Positions 26,301-34,433 of a stretch of DNA of 64,000 nt are shown here, one piece after another (within the stretch, counting starts at the first letter, position 1; every line of letters starts with the position of its first letter). A model generated the notes under the pieces. The model ran no database searches and had not been told where the DNA came from. It saw only the letters and a program-made list of their open reading frames with translations. The DNA is from Cytobacillus oceanisediminis (GTDB lineage Bacteria; Bacillota; Bacilli; Bacillales; Cytobacillaceae): NCBI RefSeq assembly GCF_022811925.1, contig NZ_CP065512.1, positions 1 to 64,000 on the forward strand, in the 5' to 3' direction. The position numbers and the translations under genes are program-made.

Positions 26301-26520
26301 CGTTTATGATTTACGGTTGCAACCACCGCAGGGGTTGTCGTTTTTGCAGATTATGGTTCCCTCTACTGCAGAATACGGTGCATGGCGACGGACCAACCAA
26401 TGGAAGCTTGATATTCAGCTGATATTGGAGCCACACCCGGAATATCCGGGCATATGGGTTCTGCTCGTTAAAAGGAAAGATCGAGCCCCGGACACTGGGA
26501 GAGTGTTCGTTACCAAATAA
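26203..26520 (+). CDS. Doubtful ORF after the ribozyme region
   Basis: 105 codons if started at ATG 26203, but that start lies among hairpins with no ribosome site. The C-terminal half looks protein-like (TNQWKLDIQLILEPHPE, YPGIWVLLVKRKD), and an internal ATG at 26353 would give about 56 residues. The overlapping frame at 26307 gives a Cys-rich 38-residue alternative. It may be a degenerate gene or non-coding RNA. Confidence 0.35.
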   Translation: MIRALTHPPSSRLKTDSAYWPEGAFYRKADAFSVYDLRLQPPQGLSFLQIMVPSTAEYGAWRRTNQWKLDIQLILEPHPEYPGIWVLLVKRKDRAPDTGRVFVTK

Positions 26521-26612
26521 TACCCAACGCTGAAGGAGAACAGCGCAACAAACCGGAAGTCTGTGCAGTCCTTGGGGAAATTCCGACCCCTTCAAGGAGC
26601 ATGTACTTTGAC

Positions 26613-26650
26613 AGAGCATCCGAGTCGGAACGGGTGCTCTTTCTTTTTTT
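26613..26650 (+). terminator. Strong terminator
   Basis: A 10-bp stem AGAGCATCCG/CGGGTGCTCT with G-U pairs, an 8-nt loop and TTCTTTTTTT. Confidence 0.82.
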
Positions 26651-26692
26651 ATTCCTGTGCACTACTAACGTGCCAGGCCTTCGGCTTTGATC

Positions 26693-26717
26693 AGGGGCTG
26701 ACGCCCCTACCTTTTTT
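26693..26717 (+). terminator. Terminator with C(UGAC)G loop
   Basis: Perfect stem AGGGGC/GCCCCT around TGAC, then ACCTTTTTT. It lies 38 nt upstream of the SSB-like gene and isolates it from the ribozyme transcript. Confidence 0.75.
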
Positions 26718-26754
26718 GATTTACCAAATTAACCGTTAAGGGGAGAAATCACTA

Positions 26755-27459
26755 ATGACAAACACTACTCTAGCACCACAAATCCAGGGAACACAAAAGC
26801 AGACTGACCCGTACTGGTACCGTCAGAATGCAAGCTATCTTTATGGGGTAACAAATTCTCCAAGCAACATGCAGTTTGGGATTGAGGACATCCGGATTAA
26901 TCCAGGTTCTCCAGCTCAAATGCAACACGGCATTCTTGCCAATGGTTATTTGAAATCCGTAATTGGATCCATCTCGTTCATGGTTCGCCTGTCTCCACGC
27001 AATGGAGCACCTTTTGTTCAGACTATCTCGACAGAGAATGGAGTGGACACAAATGGCGAAAAGACGTATTGGGACCACATCGTGCTGAAGCCACAGGTTA
27101 AAGCACAAATCCTGCGTTTCTTTGAGGCCCTTCAGACAGGTCAAGCACCACAGCCTCAACAGCAAATGAATTATGGTATGCCGCAGAACAGCTTTGGCTA
27201 CCAGCAGCAGAACTTCGGCACACAGCCGAGTTATGGAATGCCACAGCAAAACTTTGGCATGCCTGTTCCGCAAATGTATCAGCAGCCTGCTCAGCAACAG
27301 CCTATTTATCCGCAATACAGCGCACCAATGTATCAGGCTCCTGCTCCGCAGAATATGATAAACAATCAATCGCAATCGCCAGCAATTGATCCGAATGCTT
27401 CAGCTACAGGAAACGCTGCCCCTTCAGATGATTTAAAGGAAGATGACCTTCCAATCTGA
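26755..27459 (+). CDS. SSB-like protein with Gln-rich linker and acidic tip
   Basis: 234 residues, ATG after AAGGGGAGAA. Residues 1-125 form a compact domain (DPYWYRQNASYLYG, YLKSVIGSISFMVRLSP, TYWDHIVLKPQVKAQILRFFEAL) that could be an OB-fold, followed by about 85 residues rich in Gln, Pro, Tyr and Met. The C-terminus is DDLKEDDLPI, closely like the DDDIPF tip by which bacterial SSB recruits partners. The layout of domain, flexible linker and acidic tip is that of SSB proteins, and the helicase is nearby. The N-terminal domain was not matched to a known SSB, so this is an inferred functional analogue. Confidence 0.6.
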   Translation: MTNTTLAPQIQGTQKQTDPYWYRQNASYLYGVTNSPSNMQFGIEDIRINPGSPAQMQHGILANGYLKSVIGSISFMVRLSPRNGAPFVQTISTENGVDTNGEKTYWDHIVLKPQVKAQILRFFEALQTGQAPQPQQQMNYGMPQNSFGYQQQNFGTQPSYGMPQQNFGMPVPQMYQQPAQQQPIYPQYSAPMYQAPAPQNMINNQSQSPAIDPNASATGNAAPSDDLKEDDLPI

Positions 27460-27473
27460 AGCTGACAGCAACC

Positions 27474-27500
27474 GAGAGGGTTCTTCCCTCTCTTTTTTTT
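27474..27500 (+). terminator. Terminator after SSB-like gene
   Basis: Perfect 7-bp stem GAGAGGG/CCCTCTC, loop TTCTT, then eight T. Confidence 0.88.
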
Positions 27501-27527
27501 ATGCACACTAACTAGCGAGGTGCTGCT

Positions 27528-27824
27528 ATGGACAATGGCTTTGATGGCTTAATGCTGGCAAATGTCTGGAATGGTCTGAAGCTGAAGAAAGAAAAAAACA
27601 TGAAGTCTATATCGCTGAAAGTCCTTCGGATGGACGGCACTGGCTTGGAGAGAGTCGTGTTCCAAGAAGTCATGGAAACCTACCTTCCAAACGAATATAC
27701 GTTGGTTGGAACATGCTCCATTAATGGCAAGCCTTATACATTTGAATATCGTGCTCCTTTCGGCAATGCCAATCATACGGTGATTGGATTTAAGCCGATG
27801 AAAGTCACAGCAGGAGTTGGGTAA
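27528..27824 (+). CDS. Hypothetical protein
   Basis: 98 residues, ATG 27528 after GAGGTG. An internal ATG at 27600 (MKSISLKVLRMDG) could also serve but lacks a good ribosome site. The last 70 residues alternate hydrophobic and polar residues (ISLKVLRMD, YTLVGTCSINGKPYTFEYRAPFG), which suggests a small beta-barrel or sandwich. It lies directly after a terminator, so it needs its own promoter. No family recognised. Confidence 0.5.
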   Translation: MDNGFDGLMLANVWNGLKLKKEKNMKSISLKVLRMDGTGLERVVFQEVMETYLPNEYTLVGTCSINGKPYTFEYRAPFGNANHTVIGFKPMKVTAGVG

Positions 27825-27877
27825 ATGCCCGCTCCTGTATTCTACTTTAAAACTAAATATAGTGGAGGTTTGAACAA

Positions 27878-28231
27878 ATGGATGCCTTTGCGAAACGTTA
27901 TACCAAAATCAATAGCCGGCTTGATAAGTCGGAGGATGTTATATTGTCCATCGATGGATTTGATGTAGTGATTTCCTACATGCAGCATGCCATCGAGCGG
28001 AAGAAAAACCGTCAGATATTCAAGTCGTCTGTCTCTTATATGATTGAGAGCGCATTCGACCAGCTTCTTGATTTAAAGAAAGAAGCGGAATTTGTATTAA
28101 CCAGTGATGAATTCGGTATATCCGTCGTTGGTGCCATGTCTTATACGGGAGTTGATATCGTCATACGGGTTATTACCGTGATTGATTCCGCTACTCCGTA
28201 CAACCGACACACCTTAGAGATAGCCGTATAG
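27878..28231 (+). CDS. Hypothetical alpha/beta protein
   Basis: 117 residues, ATG after GTGGAGG. The N-terminal 70 residues are helical and the C-terminus has two beta strands (FGISVVGAMSYTG, DIVIRVITVID). It lacks Cys clusters, membrane segments and known motifs. It is 10 nt upstream of the next membrane protein, so the two are co-translated. Confidence 0.5.
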   Translation: MDAFAKRYTKINSRLDKSEDVILSIDGFDVVISYMQHAIERKKNRQIFKSSVSYMIESAFDQLLDLKKEAEFVLTSDEFGISVVGAMSYTGVDIVIRVITVIDSATPYNRHTLEIAV

Positions 28232-28241
28232 GGAGGATATC

Positions 28242-28751
28242 ATGGAAGGAACTTTGTTGGGTTTAATCATTGTTATTATTCTTGCTGTCGTCTTTTTAGT
28301 TTTATGGGTTGGCGTATTAGCGGAAGCCGTGAAAGGGAAATTGTCCGGCGGCTCCTCTCCTGCCAAAAAGGAAACACCGTCTTACTCGTTTAAGCGCATC
28401 GACAGAGTACAAGGTGAGCTTTCTTTTGAACACCGCAAGCTCCGTACATATCAGTCTGGCACCCTAGTCCTGAATGAAATGGTGGATGTCGATTTCTATG
28501 ATGACAACAGGACCGTTGTGATTACAGATATTGCGCTAAAAGGAAAGTCCCTGTTTTCAATAGGTACCGGCTCCTATAGGGAGAAAGCTGATTATGCCAT
28601 TCAGGTCCTGAAAGAAATGACCTACCAAGGCGGCATCAGCCGAGACCTCTGTGTTGAGCTGGAACACCTCGTCCTCGAAGTGGACACATTAAATGAATTA
28701 TTGAAGGCCGGAACAATCAGCATCCAAGGTGGTGATTTCGTCTGTGCCTAA
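28242..28751 (+). CDS. Membrane-anchored hypothetical protein
   Basis: 169 residues, ATG after GGGAGGATATC. Residues 4-29 form a single hydrophobic helix (GLIIVIILAVVFLVLWVGVL), followed by a Lys/Ser-rich linker and a cytoplasmic or external domain of about 110 residues with mixed strands and helices (TVVITDIALKGKSLFS). No lipobox or cleavage site is seen, so it should stay anchored. No family recognised. Confidence 0.52.
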   Translation: MEGTLLGLIIVIILAVVFLVLWVGVLAEAVKGKLSGGSSPAKKETPSYSFKRIDRVQGELSFEHRKLRTYQSGTLVLNEMVDVDFYDDNRTVVITDIALKGKSLFSIGTGSYREKADYAIQVLKEMTYQGGISRDLCVELEHLVLEVDTLNELLKAGTISIQGGDFVCA

Positions 28752-28753
28752 CG

Positions 28754-28769
28754 GGAGGCTAACGCCTCC
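28754..28769 (+). terminator. C(UAAC)G hairpin after membrane protein gene
   Basis: Perfect stem GGAGGC/GCCTCC around TAAC, followed by TCCCTTATT, a weak T-run. It is one of several hairpins in this element with the same loop. Confidence 0.55.
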
Positions 28770-28814
28770 TCCCTTATTGCACCTTACTAACTTATTCGGA
28801 ACGGAGAGATTTTC

Positions 28815-29378
28815 ATGTCCAAAGCGTATAACCAGTTTCAAAATGATGTAACGAATACAGCAAGCCAATTGATGACCCAGCTGATGTGTGCTGAGAGAGG
28901 CATCGATTACAATACTTTGCTGACTTCTGCCCATCAAGCTCACCTTCAAGGAATCCTTGCGCAGGAACAGGCACGCCAGGTAAATCAAATCGTAAGCCGC
29001 CATTATAACCAAAACAGCGGTTCGCTCATCGGCAGATTGAAGGAGGCCATTTCTCCAACGCCTTCTGTTAATGTTGGATTCCCGGGTGCTCCTATGCCAA
29101 TGTCCCCTATGGGGATGACTGCAATGAATCAAGTGGCAGCTCCTCAGCCATTTGCAAACGTTGTGAATCCTCCGGTTCAGTATTATCAAGCTCCGGTTCA
29201 GCAACAGGTTCCTTATACGGAGGAACATTCTCGCATCGGTCTAATTGAGCGGGATATGAATGACCTGAAGATGATGATTGCCGGACTGGCCAATTCTCTT
29301 CAGTCGCAGCCTTTGCAGCAGCAGGCACCACAGCAGGCACCACAGTTTGCTCAGGCTGGATATCAGCAACAGTCTTAA
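28815..29378 (+). CDS. Helical protein with Gln/Pro-rich tail
   Basis: 187 residues, ATG after GGAGAG. Residues 1-75 are helical and Gln-rich (NTASQLMTQLMCAERG, QARQVNQIVSRHYNQ); residues 80-135 are Pro/Met/Gly-rich; residues 138-155 form a short helix (EHSRIGLIERDMNDLKMM); the end is Gln-rich. It is the third protein of this gene group, with 23612 and 26755, to carry long Gln/Pro-rich segments, perhaps for multivalent contacts at a replication complex. No family recognised. Confidence 0.5.
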   Translation: MSKAYNQFQNDVTNTASQLMTQLMCAERGIDYNTLLTSAHQAHLQGILAQEQARQVNQIVSRHYNQNSGSLIGRLKEAISPTPSVNVGFPGAPMPMSPMGMTAMNQVAAPQPFANVVNPPVQYYQAPVQQQVPYTEEHSRIGLIERDMNDLKMMIAGLANSLQSQPLQQQAPQQAPQFAQAGYQQQS

Positions 29379-29380
29379 CA

Positions 29381-29443
29381 GGAGGGGTTAACACCCCCTC
29401 CCTTTTTGGGTGTTCTCTCTATATAGAGGGACACCCTTTTTTT
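29381..29443 (+). terminator. Tandem terminators
   Basis: The first is GGAGGGG/CCCCCTCC with loop TTAACA and TTTTT. The second starts at 29408 and is a long stem GGGTGT..CTCTATATAGAG..ACACCC followed by seven T. The second stem has the CTATATAG palindrome as its top. Confidence 0.85.
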
Positions 29444-29620
29444 ATAGGCCTAACACTAGCGACGCGCCTGACCATTTTTTCTCTCAGCACTACCGACGCC
29501 CATCCAGGGTTTTACCTTTAACACTACCGGCACACGTGACAATTGGCCCTTGTCAATCCTCCGCTGACTGGTTACATTCAACCCCTTTGTGATGCGATTA
29601 TCTATATAGGAAGAGGACCC

Positions 29621-29824
29621 ATGAACAACTTTGAGACTCGGACCGCAGTGGTCCACCATAACCGACAACATTATATTGCGGTGCAGTTCCTTTGCCCGCT
29701 TGATCAGGAATGGCATACCCTGCGCCGGATCTCCCGCTTCTACCAATCTGCCGAAGACGCCCATCAGGCATACGCCGCTCTCGACAAACTGGGTTACATG
29801 TCACCGCTCCTCTATAGCGCATGA
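29621..29824 (+). CDS. Small hypothetical protein
   Basis: 67 residues from ATG 29621 (MNNFETRTAVVHH) after AGGAAGAGG; the CTATATAG motif lies just upstream (29600-29610). The sequence has a beta-strand start (HYIAVQFLCPLDQEWHT) and a helix near the end (AEDAHQAYAALDKLGY). No family recognised. Confidence 0.5.
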   Translation: MNNFETRTAVVHHNRQHYIAVQFLCPLDQEWHTLRRISRFYQSAEDAHQAYAALDKLGYMSPLLYSA

Positions 29825-30512
29825 CAGGCCACAGGAAGGTCAGACAGGACGGCGGAACGGAGCGGAACCCTTACCCTTTCCCAAGCAAAAAATTTCTCCT
29901 CTGAGGACTCAGGGGGGCTTTTTCAGTTTGGGGAAATCCACACCCTCTCGATGGGGGTGAAGCGGGTTTCTGTCCCCTTCTTCCTTCCTGCCAGTTTATC
30001 ATTTTGGTTTGGGCTGCTGTCTCCCTCCTCTCCTCCGACGGATAAAAAGTGTTGCTCTGCCCTATATAGAAAACACCCAATCTATGGTGCTGTCACTCTC
30101 TATATAGAGGAAAACATACTTCCGTCTTCACTTATATGTGCAGTCTGCCCTACATGAAAGCTCAATGAAGGTGACTGTCTAACCGTTGGTACTGTGCGGT
30201 TTGTGCTGACTCCACTCGTTGCTGATGAAGGTTAAGGAGCTAGTGTCTGTCTATATATAAGATTATCTCTCTATGCATATAGCAGTCTCTATATAGCTGG
30301 TAATACTCTTAGGGTTATATGTCTATATGGAGTCTATATAAGGGGTAATGTTCTATATAGAGAGGTTAATAGATGTCTATATAGGGTGACTGATAGAGTC
30401 ATTGGTTATGAGGTTTCTGATACCGGGCGATTTTCCCCGGCCACTATTAATATATGTATTTTTGCCGAATTTCGGTCTGTTTTAAAAAATACTTTAAATG
30501 AGGTGCTGTTCT
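29825..30512. repeat. Non-coding stretch with about nine CTATATAG-type repeats
   Basis: 688 bp without a convincing gene. The first part has a hairpin CCTCTGA/TCAGGGG (about 29898-29918) and a T-run. From 30061 to 30384 the motif (G/T)TCTATATAG or a near copy occurs at about 30061, 30098, 30247, 30268, 30285, 30321, 30332, 30351 and 30375, several as full palindromes. This density suggests binding sites for a phage protein, phage promoters or an origin. Short open frames here look like chance. Confidence 0.55.
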
Positions 30513-31043
30513 ATGATTATGAAATGTCCGCATTGTGGCAATACCGAAGAGTTTTGGGTGGTGGAAGTTACCCAGAGTTGGGTAAAAATCAATAACCTGG
30601 GTGAAACGTTTTCTGATGAAGGTCAGATCGAAAAGAATTATTACGACCAATCTAAATTTCAGTGTGCTAAGTGTGAAGTCATAACACAGCAGTCTTGGGA
30701 ATCATGGAACACCGATGTATCAACAGGTCATCCTGGTAAAACGATTCCTGAGAAGTTTTTTGATGGTATGAGCGTCTATCTTGTGAGGCCTGATGCCATC
30801 TTAGATGAATGTGTTACCGTCGAGGAGACGAGATACCAAAGTGTAGACGGAGGTGCACAACTCAACTGCTCATATGATTCATTGTATGGAGTTTTTATGT
30901 TTGGTGAGCAATATCCGGAATGGATTAATAGGCCTGATATATATTTCGTTAAGGAAGAAGCGTTTGCTCATGCCCGCGGCCGGTATCCAAAAATGAAGAT
31001 CATTGGAGTTAAATACAGAGAAAAAGATAAGGGGGATTATTGA
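30513..31043 (+). CDS. Zinc-ribbon hypothetical protein
   Basis: About 176 residues from ATG 30513 (MIMKCPHCGN), which has GAGGTG 8 nt upstream. CPHC near the start and CAKC near residue 50 form a split zinc ribbon. The rest (YPEWINRPDIYFVKEEAFAHAR) is unfamiliar. It overlaps the ribosome site of the next gene. The function is unknown; zinc ribbons usually mediate nucleic acid or protein contacts. Confidence 0.58.
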   Translation: MIMKCPHCGNTEEFWVVEVTQSWVKINNLGETFSDEGQIEKNYYDQSKFQCAKCEVITQQSWESWNTDVSTGHPGKTIPEKFFDGMSVYLVRPDAILDECVTVEETRYQSVDGGAQLNCSYDSLYGVFMFGEQYPEWINRPDIYFVKEEAFAHARGRYPKMKIIGVKYREKDKGDY

Positions 31044-31044
31044 T

Positions 31045-31341
31045 ATGGCAAACAAAGTAGAGATCTTTGAGCAGCTAAAGTCTGCAGCCAACGATAAAGA
31101 TATTTTTAAAGCTGGTTTTGAATGCAAAGGATTAATGACAGAACTCTATCCGAATCTTCCTGAGATGATGAAGGAAAATTATTATCGCACCTGGATTTGG
31201 GAAAACGCAGAAGGCATTCGTGTCGCAACATGGGACCAGGGAAATGCCCACTGTTTCTTTATGTGTGAAGGAACTGAAGAAGTGCTGCTCGATGAATATA
31301 AACAGCAAATTAAAGAACAGGCAGGTGTTCATAATGACTAA
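31045..31341 (+). CDS. Hypothetical protein
   Basis: 98 residues from ATG 31045, directly after the preceding stop, with AAGGGGG upstream. It is mixed helical and beta (NYYRTWIWENAEGIRVATWDQG), has no membrane segment and overlaps the next gene start. No family recognised. Confidence 0.5.
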   Translation: MANKVEIFEQLKSAANDKDIFKAGFECKGLMTELYPNLPEMMKENYYRTWIWENAEGIRVATWDQGNAHCFFMCEGTEEVLLDEYKQQIKEQAGVHND

Positions 31342-31798
31342 CGCAACAGAGAAAAAGACAGTAATCCTTACTGCACAGCAAGCGAACTGTTTGGAAAAAA
31401 TGAAGACGGATGGTGTTCCTTTCGCCGTGGCCATTCATAATTCACACACTGGATGGGCATTGGAGGAGAATCAATGTCTTGCCAACCTGTCTCCTGAAGA
31501 AGTGGCCACTGCATGGCTGGATGGATATCTAATCTTAAAAACGTTTCTTGGATGGAAAGGAAGTTTATATCAGTATCTTAATGTAGGCGACCTTGTGGAT
31601 GAGGATATGGTTAGCTACTACCGAAATGTGATACCTCCTGTTACGGACCGAAGCCATTGCATACAAATGGGAGAACCATATAGCTCTTTCGATGGCAAGA
31701 ATACTTACAGCACATTAAAGAAAACGGAGTATGGATGGATTTACGCCGGGAACTGCCACCACGGAGAAACGGAAGAACCGGTACCCGCTCATGGATAG
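31334..31798 (+). CDS. Hypothetical protein, DUF1642-like segment
   Basis: 154 residues from ATG 31334, which overlaps the previous stop (AATGACTAA) and has AGGTG upstream. The segment WLDGYLILKTFLGWKGSLYQYLNVGDLV is reminiscent of the small phage families that end in AWLDGYTV-like motifs (DUF1642), though the match is partial. The C-terminus contains GNCHHGETEE, a possible metal site. Function unknown. Confidence 0.5.
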   Translation: MTNATEKKTVILTAQQANCLEKMKTDGVPFAVAIHNSHTGWALEENQCLANLSPEEVATAWLDGYLILKTFLGWKGSLYQYLNVGDLVDEDMVSYYRNVIPPVTDRSHCIQMGEPYSSFDGKNTYSTLKKTEYGWIYAGNCHHGETEEPVPAHG

Positions 31799-31831
31799 AC
31801 TCTTAAATGAATTGAAGGGAAGGTGATTAGA

Positions 31832-32023
31832 ATGGCAATGGGAGACACTAATGGAATCACATTAAAACTGGTTTCACCCGGTGTACTATTGAATGAATTT
31901 GATGATGAGGTTCTGATTGATTTTGACACATGTGATTTATGCGGCGAACGCTTTATTGGAACCACTCATAATAATCCTGATGAAAACCCTATTGAACTAG
32001 CCATCTCACATTGCGGGTGTTAA
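31832..32023 (+). CDS. Small Cys-containing protein
   Basis: 63 residues from ATG 31832 after AAGGTG. It has CDLCG in the middle and HCGC at the C-terminus, a possible zinc site. The N-terminal half is beta-like (GITLKLVSPGVLL). No family recognised. Confidence 0.5.
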   Translation: MAMGDTNGITLKLVSPGVLLNEFDDEVLIDFDTCDLCGERFIGTTHNNPDENPIELAISHCGC

Positions 32024-32119
32024 AGATAACTCCAACAAACCGTAAAGAGAGTGAACAATGCAGTAACTTTTTTGAATTTTCATCGTCTACATCATTATTC
32101 AAACAAAGGAGCTATGACT

Positions 32120-32455
32120 ATGAAAAAAATCCTTATCGCTTTTTTGTTACTCTCTGTGTTTGCTTTATCGGCATGCAACCAAGATACTGGGAGCGACGAA
32201 TCCTACCAGGTTGTCACTGTTCTAAATGATGGAATGTGGTCTTACGATTCTAATGAAAGTCCGGAAAGCTACGAACAAGGTAGTAAAATTGCTACCATCA
32301 GCAAAAAAACGGACCCAGAAGTTACACCTGGAACCAATGAATCTAATTACTTTGAAAAGGGAACCAAAATCTATAGTATCAAAGGCAAAGATGAGCTGAT
32401 AATGGCTGTGGAGCCTTCCGGCAAAAAAAGCATACTTAGAAAAAACGAGAACTAG
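32120..32455 (+). CDS. Secreted lipoprotein
   Basis: 111 residues from ATG 32120; AAAGGAG lies 8 nt upstream, favouring it over the ATG six nt earlier. MKKILIAFLLLSVFALSAC is a lipoprotein signal with lipobox LSAC. The mature domain of about 92 residues has beta-like segments (YQVVTVLND, SKIATISKK, TKIYSIKGKDELIMAVE). It would be tethered to the outer face of the cell membrane. Phage lipoproteins often alter host surface properties or block superinfection; that role is inference. Confidence 0.68.
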   Translation: MKKILIAFLLLSVFALSACNQDTGSDESYQVVTVLNDGMWSYDSNESPESYEQGSKIATISKKTDPEVTPGTNESNYFEKGTKIYSIKGKDELIMAVEPSGKKSILRKNEN

Positions 32456-32458
32456 AAA

Positions 32459-32498
32459 GGGTAGCCATTTTTTTGAGTGGCTACCCTGTTTTATTTTT
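32459..32498 (+). terminator. Terminator after lipoprotein gene
   Basis: Perfect 9-bp stem GGGTAGCCA/TGGCTACCC, then TGTTTTATTTTT. Confidence 0.85.
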
Positions 32499-32525
32499 AC
32501 AACTTGCCTGAAAGGGGTAACGGTA

Positions 32526-32780
32526 ATGTATACCATTTGGATTAAGACAGTTGGAGAAGAAAGTGAGACCGGTTTTACCCGCCCTACTGTATCTGAATGC
32601 ATTGAACGCTTTAAAGAACATAAGAGCCATTGGGATAAAGTTCAGAAAGAACGAAAGGAAAAACCCTATATCTTTACGGCCTATATAGAAAAAGACGGTG
32701 AACTCCTTGTTCCCTGGATTGATTTGAAGAAAGTATTGAATGAAAAGAAGGTGAAATCCTATGGGCGACTTAGCGGATGA
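32526..32780 (+). CDS. Hypothetical protein
   Basis: 84 residues, ATG after AAAGGGG. It begins MYTIWIKTVGEE and contains a basic helix (RFKEHKSHWDKVQKERKEK). Its 3' end overlaps the next gene by 20 nt. No family recognised. Confidence 0.5.
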   Translation: MYTIWIKTVGEESETGFTRPTVSECIERFKEHKSHWDKVQKERKEKPYIFTAYIEKDGELLVPWIDLKKVLNEKKVKSYGRLSG

Positions 32781-33045
32781 TTGCTATGATTGGGCACTCC
32801 AGGAATATTTCACGGAAGCAGAAGACCTTCAGTACTTAACTAACTCCATAGATAATCAGATAGTGGTAAACGATATAATATCTTCATTTATCAATGAACC
32901 CCCTAACCAATCCCTGGACTATGAAGTTCTGGCACGGGACATTCTTCAAACCGCAGCAAAGACAAAACGATTGTCATTCAAACAAAAATACAGACTCGTT
33001 CAAGTCCTATACAACCGCAATCACGAAAGGTATGGATGCCTATGA
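32761..33045 (+). CDS. Hypothetical helical protein
   Basis: 94 residues, ATG after AAGGTG, inside the end of the previous gene. It is acidic at the N-terminus and mostly helical, with a basic end (SFKQKYRLVQVLYNRNHERYG). Its stop overlaps the next start (ATGA). No family recognised. Confidence 0.5.
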   Translation: MGDLADDCYDWALQEYFTEAEDLQYLTNSIDNQIVVNDIISSFINEPPNQSLDYEVLARDILQTAAKTKRLSFKQKYRLVQVLYNRNHERYGCL

Positions 33046-33212
33046 ACATAATCAGCTTTAACTATGTTGTTGATCACGGGGAAACCTTTGGCTATGAATC
33101 AATCGTTTATGTAAATAAAGATGGTGAAGAATTATCTTTTGAAAAATGGGTACAGCTCTCATTCCTAAACCTGTCACAAGAAGGCTATTTTAAATTTAAA
33201 GAGGAAGGTTGA
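33042..33212 (+). CDS. Small hypothetical protein
   Basis: 56 residues; the ATG overlaps the preceding stop codon, indicating coupling. Sequence MNIISFNYVVDHGETFGYES followed by a basic/acidic helix ending KFKEEG. It overlaps the spacer of the next gene. No family recognised. Confidence 0.5.
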   Translation: MNIISFNYVVDHGETFGYESIVYVNKDGEELSFEKWVQLSFLNLSQEGYFKFKEEG

Positions 33213-33217
33213 TAACA

Positions 33218-33670
33218 ATGTCATTTACGCCCGGACCATGGAAAGTTGGGAGACTGGAAACTACTGTCGTATCTGAAGCAAAGCTACAAACCACGAGGCA
33301 TTATGGGAGATACGGCGCGGATGGTGGAGCAAACGACTCACAATACTACGGGGGCAATCTGATTGGCGAAAGTATCCTCCGTATAGAAAATGCCACCTTG
33401 ATATCGGCTGCTCCAGATATGTATGAAGTTCTTCAGCAATTAATTCATTGCGGCGATGAAGATGAATTGGGATGTATTATTCAAGATGCCAAGAAAGCTA
33501 TCGAAAAAGCGGAAGGCAAAGATGATGCAGCGGAACGGATTAAAGAAATCAAGGATAAAGCTGCTCTAACATTTAAGCCAGCTGAACCTGTTTGGGAGCC
33601 TATTACACCAGATCATCCAAGAGAGCATTTTGATTCTACTCGCCGAGAACACCGTATTGGAACTAAATAA
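33218..33670 (+). CDS. TPGPW-type phage protein (Ead/Ea22-like)
   Basis: 150 residues from ATG 33218 after GAGGAAGG. It starts MSFTPGPWKVG and later has NATLISAAPDMYEVLQQLI, the two hallmarks of a widespread small phage family (TPGPW ... N A x L I A A A P D L). These proteins are common in phage early regions and their function is unknown. The gene ends just before a terminator. Confidence 0.65.
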   Translation: MSFTPGPWKVGRLETTVVSEAKLQTTRHYGRYGADGGANDSQYYGGNLIGESILRIENATLISAAPDMYEVLQQLIHCGDEDELGCIIQDAKKAIEKAEGKDDAAERIKEIKDKAALTFKPAEPVWEPITPDHPREHFDSTRREHRIGTK

Positions 33671-33687
33671 TTTCCTGCCCTGTCACA

Positions 33688-33716
33688 ACCCGGAGGTTCT
33701 ACCTTGGGGTTTTTTT
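33688..33716 (+). terminator. Terminator
   Basis: Stem ACCC..AGGT / ACCT..GGGT with loop TCT, followed by seven T. Confidence 0.75.
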
Positions 33717-33724
33717 GCTATGAT
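33716..33724 (+). promoter_or_regulatory. Possible extended -10 promoter
   Basis: TGCTATGAT directly after the terminator fits an extended -10 for host sigma-A and lies 38 nt before the 33762 start. No clear -35 is present. Confidence 0.35.
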
Positions 33725-33761
33725 AAAAGTAATAGACAAATTCTTGAAGAGGTGAAAGTAA

Positions 33762-34433
33762 ATGTCAGAAATCAAACTAGACAAAACAGAGAAAAAGCCT
33801 TCATTTATAAAAAAGAACTGGAAGTATATCCTTACAGGCGTTTTAGCATTATTCATTGGCTCCTCCATAGGACCTTCGGATGAAGAATTACAGGCAGCCT
33901 ACGCCAAGATTGAAAAGCTGGGAAATCAAAATGAGGAACTTCATAAAACGATTGAAGGTGTAAGAGAAGAAAATAAAGAGCTGGCAGCCAAAGTTGAAGA
34001 AGCCGCTCCGTATTTTGAAATGAGCGAGCAGGAACGTGAAAACCAAAAGAAAGAAGCCGAGCTAAAAGCGGCCGAACTTGAGAAGCAAAAGAAAGAAGCC
34101 GAAGAAAAGGCTGCAAAAGAAGAAGCCGCTAAGAAAGAAGCGGAAGAAAAAGCTGCTAAAGAAAAAGCTGCAGCTGAAAAGGCAGCACGAAACAAAACCT
34201 TCACAGCCGGAAAGTATTTAGTTGGCCGTGACATTGAACCAGGCCTATATGATGCTAAAGCACTTGCGGGTCAAGGGAACTTTATTGTTCTCGGCGGTTA
34301 CACCGGCTTAAAAGTTAATGAAATGTTTGGCTTAGGTGAATTCTATAACGATGCTTTTAACAATTTAGAACTGGAAGATGGAGATGAAATCGAAATTAAT
34401 AACGACTTAAAAATTCAGTTCATCGCTAAATAA
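33762..34433 (+). CDS. Membrane-anchored coiled-coil protein
   Basis: 223 residues. Residues about 19-40 form one membrane helix (WKYILTGVLALFIGSSIG) after a basic N-terminus; residues 45-145 are an Ala/Glu/Lys coiled coil; the last 75 residues form a domain beginning FTAGKYLVGRDIEPGLYDA, a pattern found in several Firmicutes surface proteins. The gene is flanked by terminators and has its own putative promoter, so it may be expressed in the lysogen. Topology with the C-terminus outside is likely. Confidence 0.6.
   Translation: MSEIKLDKTEKKPSFIKKNWKYILTGVLALFIGSSIGPSDEELQAAYAKIEKLGNQNEELHKTIEGVREENKELAAKVEEAAPYFEMSEQERENQKKEAELKAAELEKQKKEAEEKAAKEEAAKKEAEEKAAKEKAAAEKAARNKTFTAGKYLVGRDIEPGLYDAKALAGQGNFIVLGGYTGLKVNEMFGLGEFYNDAFNNLELEDGDEIEINNDLKIQFIAK

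Noticed and set aside
29825..30157. Short frames on both strands in the CTATATAG region
   Set aside because: No ribosome sites, unusual Pro/Ser-rich composition, and interruption by hairpins.
30614..30640. Second hammerhead-like CTGATGA ... GAAA
   Set aside because: The DNA between does not form stem II, no stem I or III partners exist, and it lies inside a coding gene.
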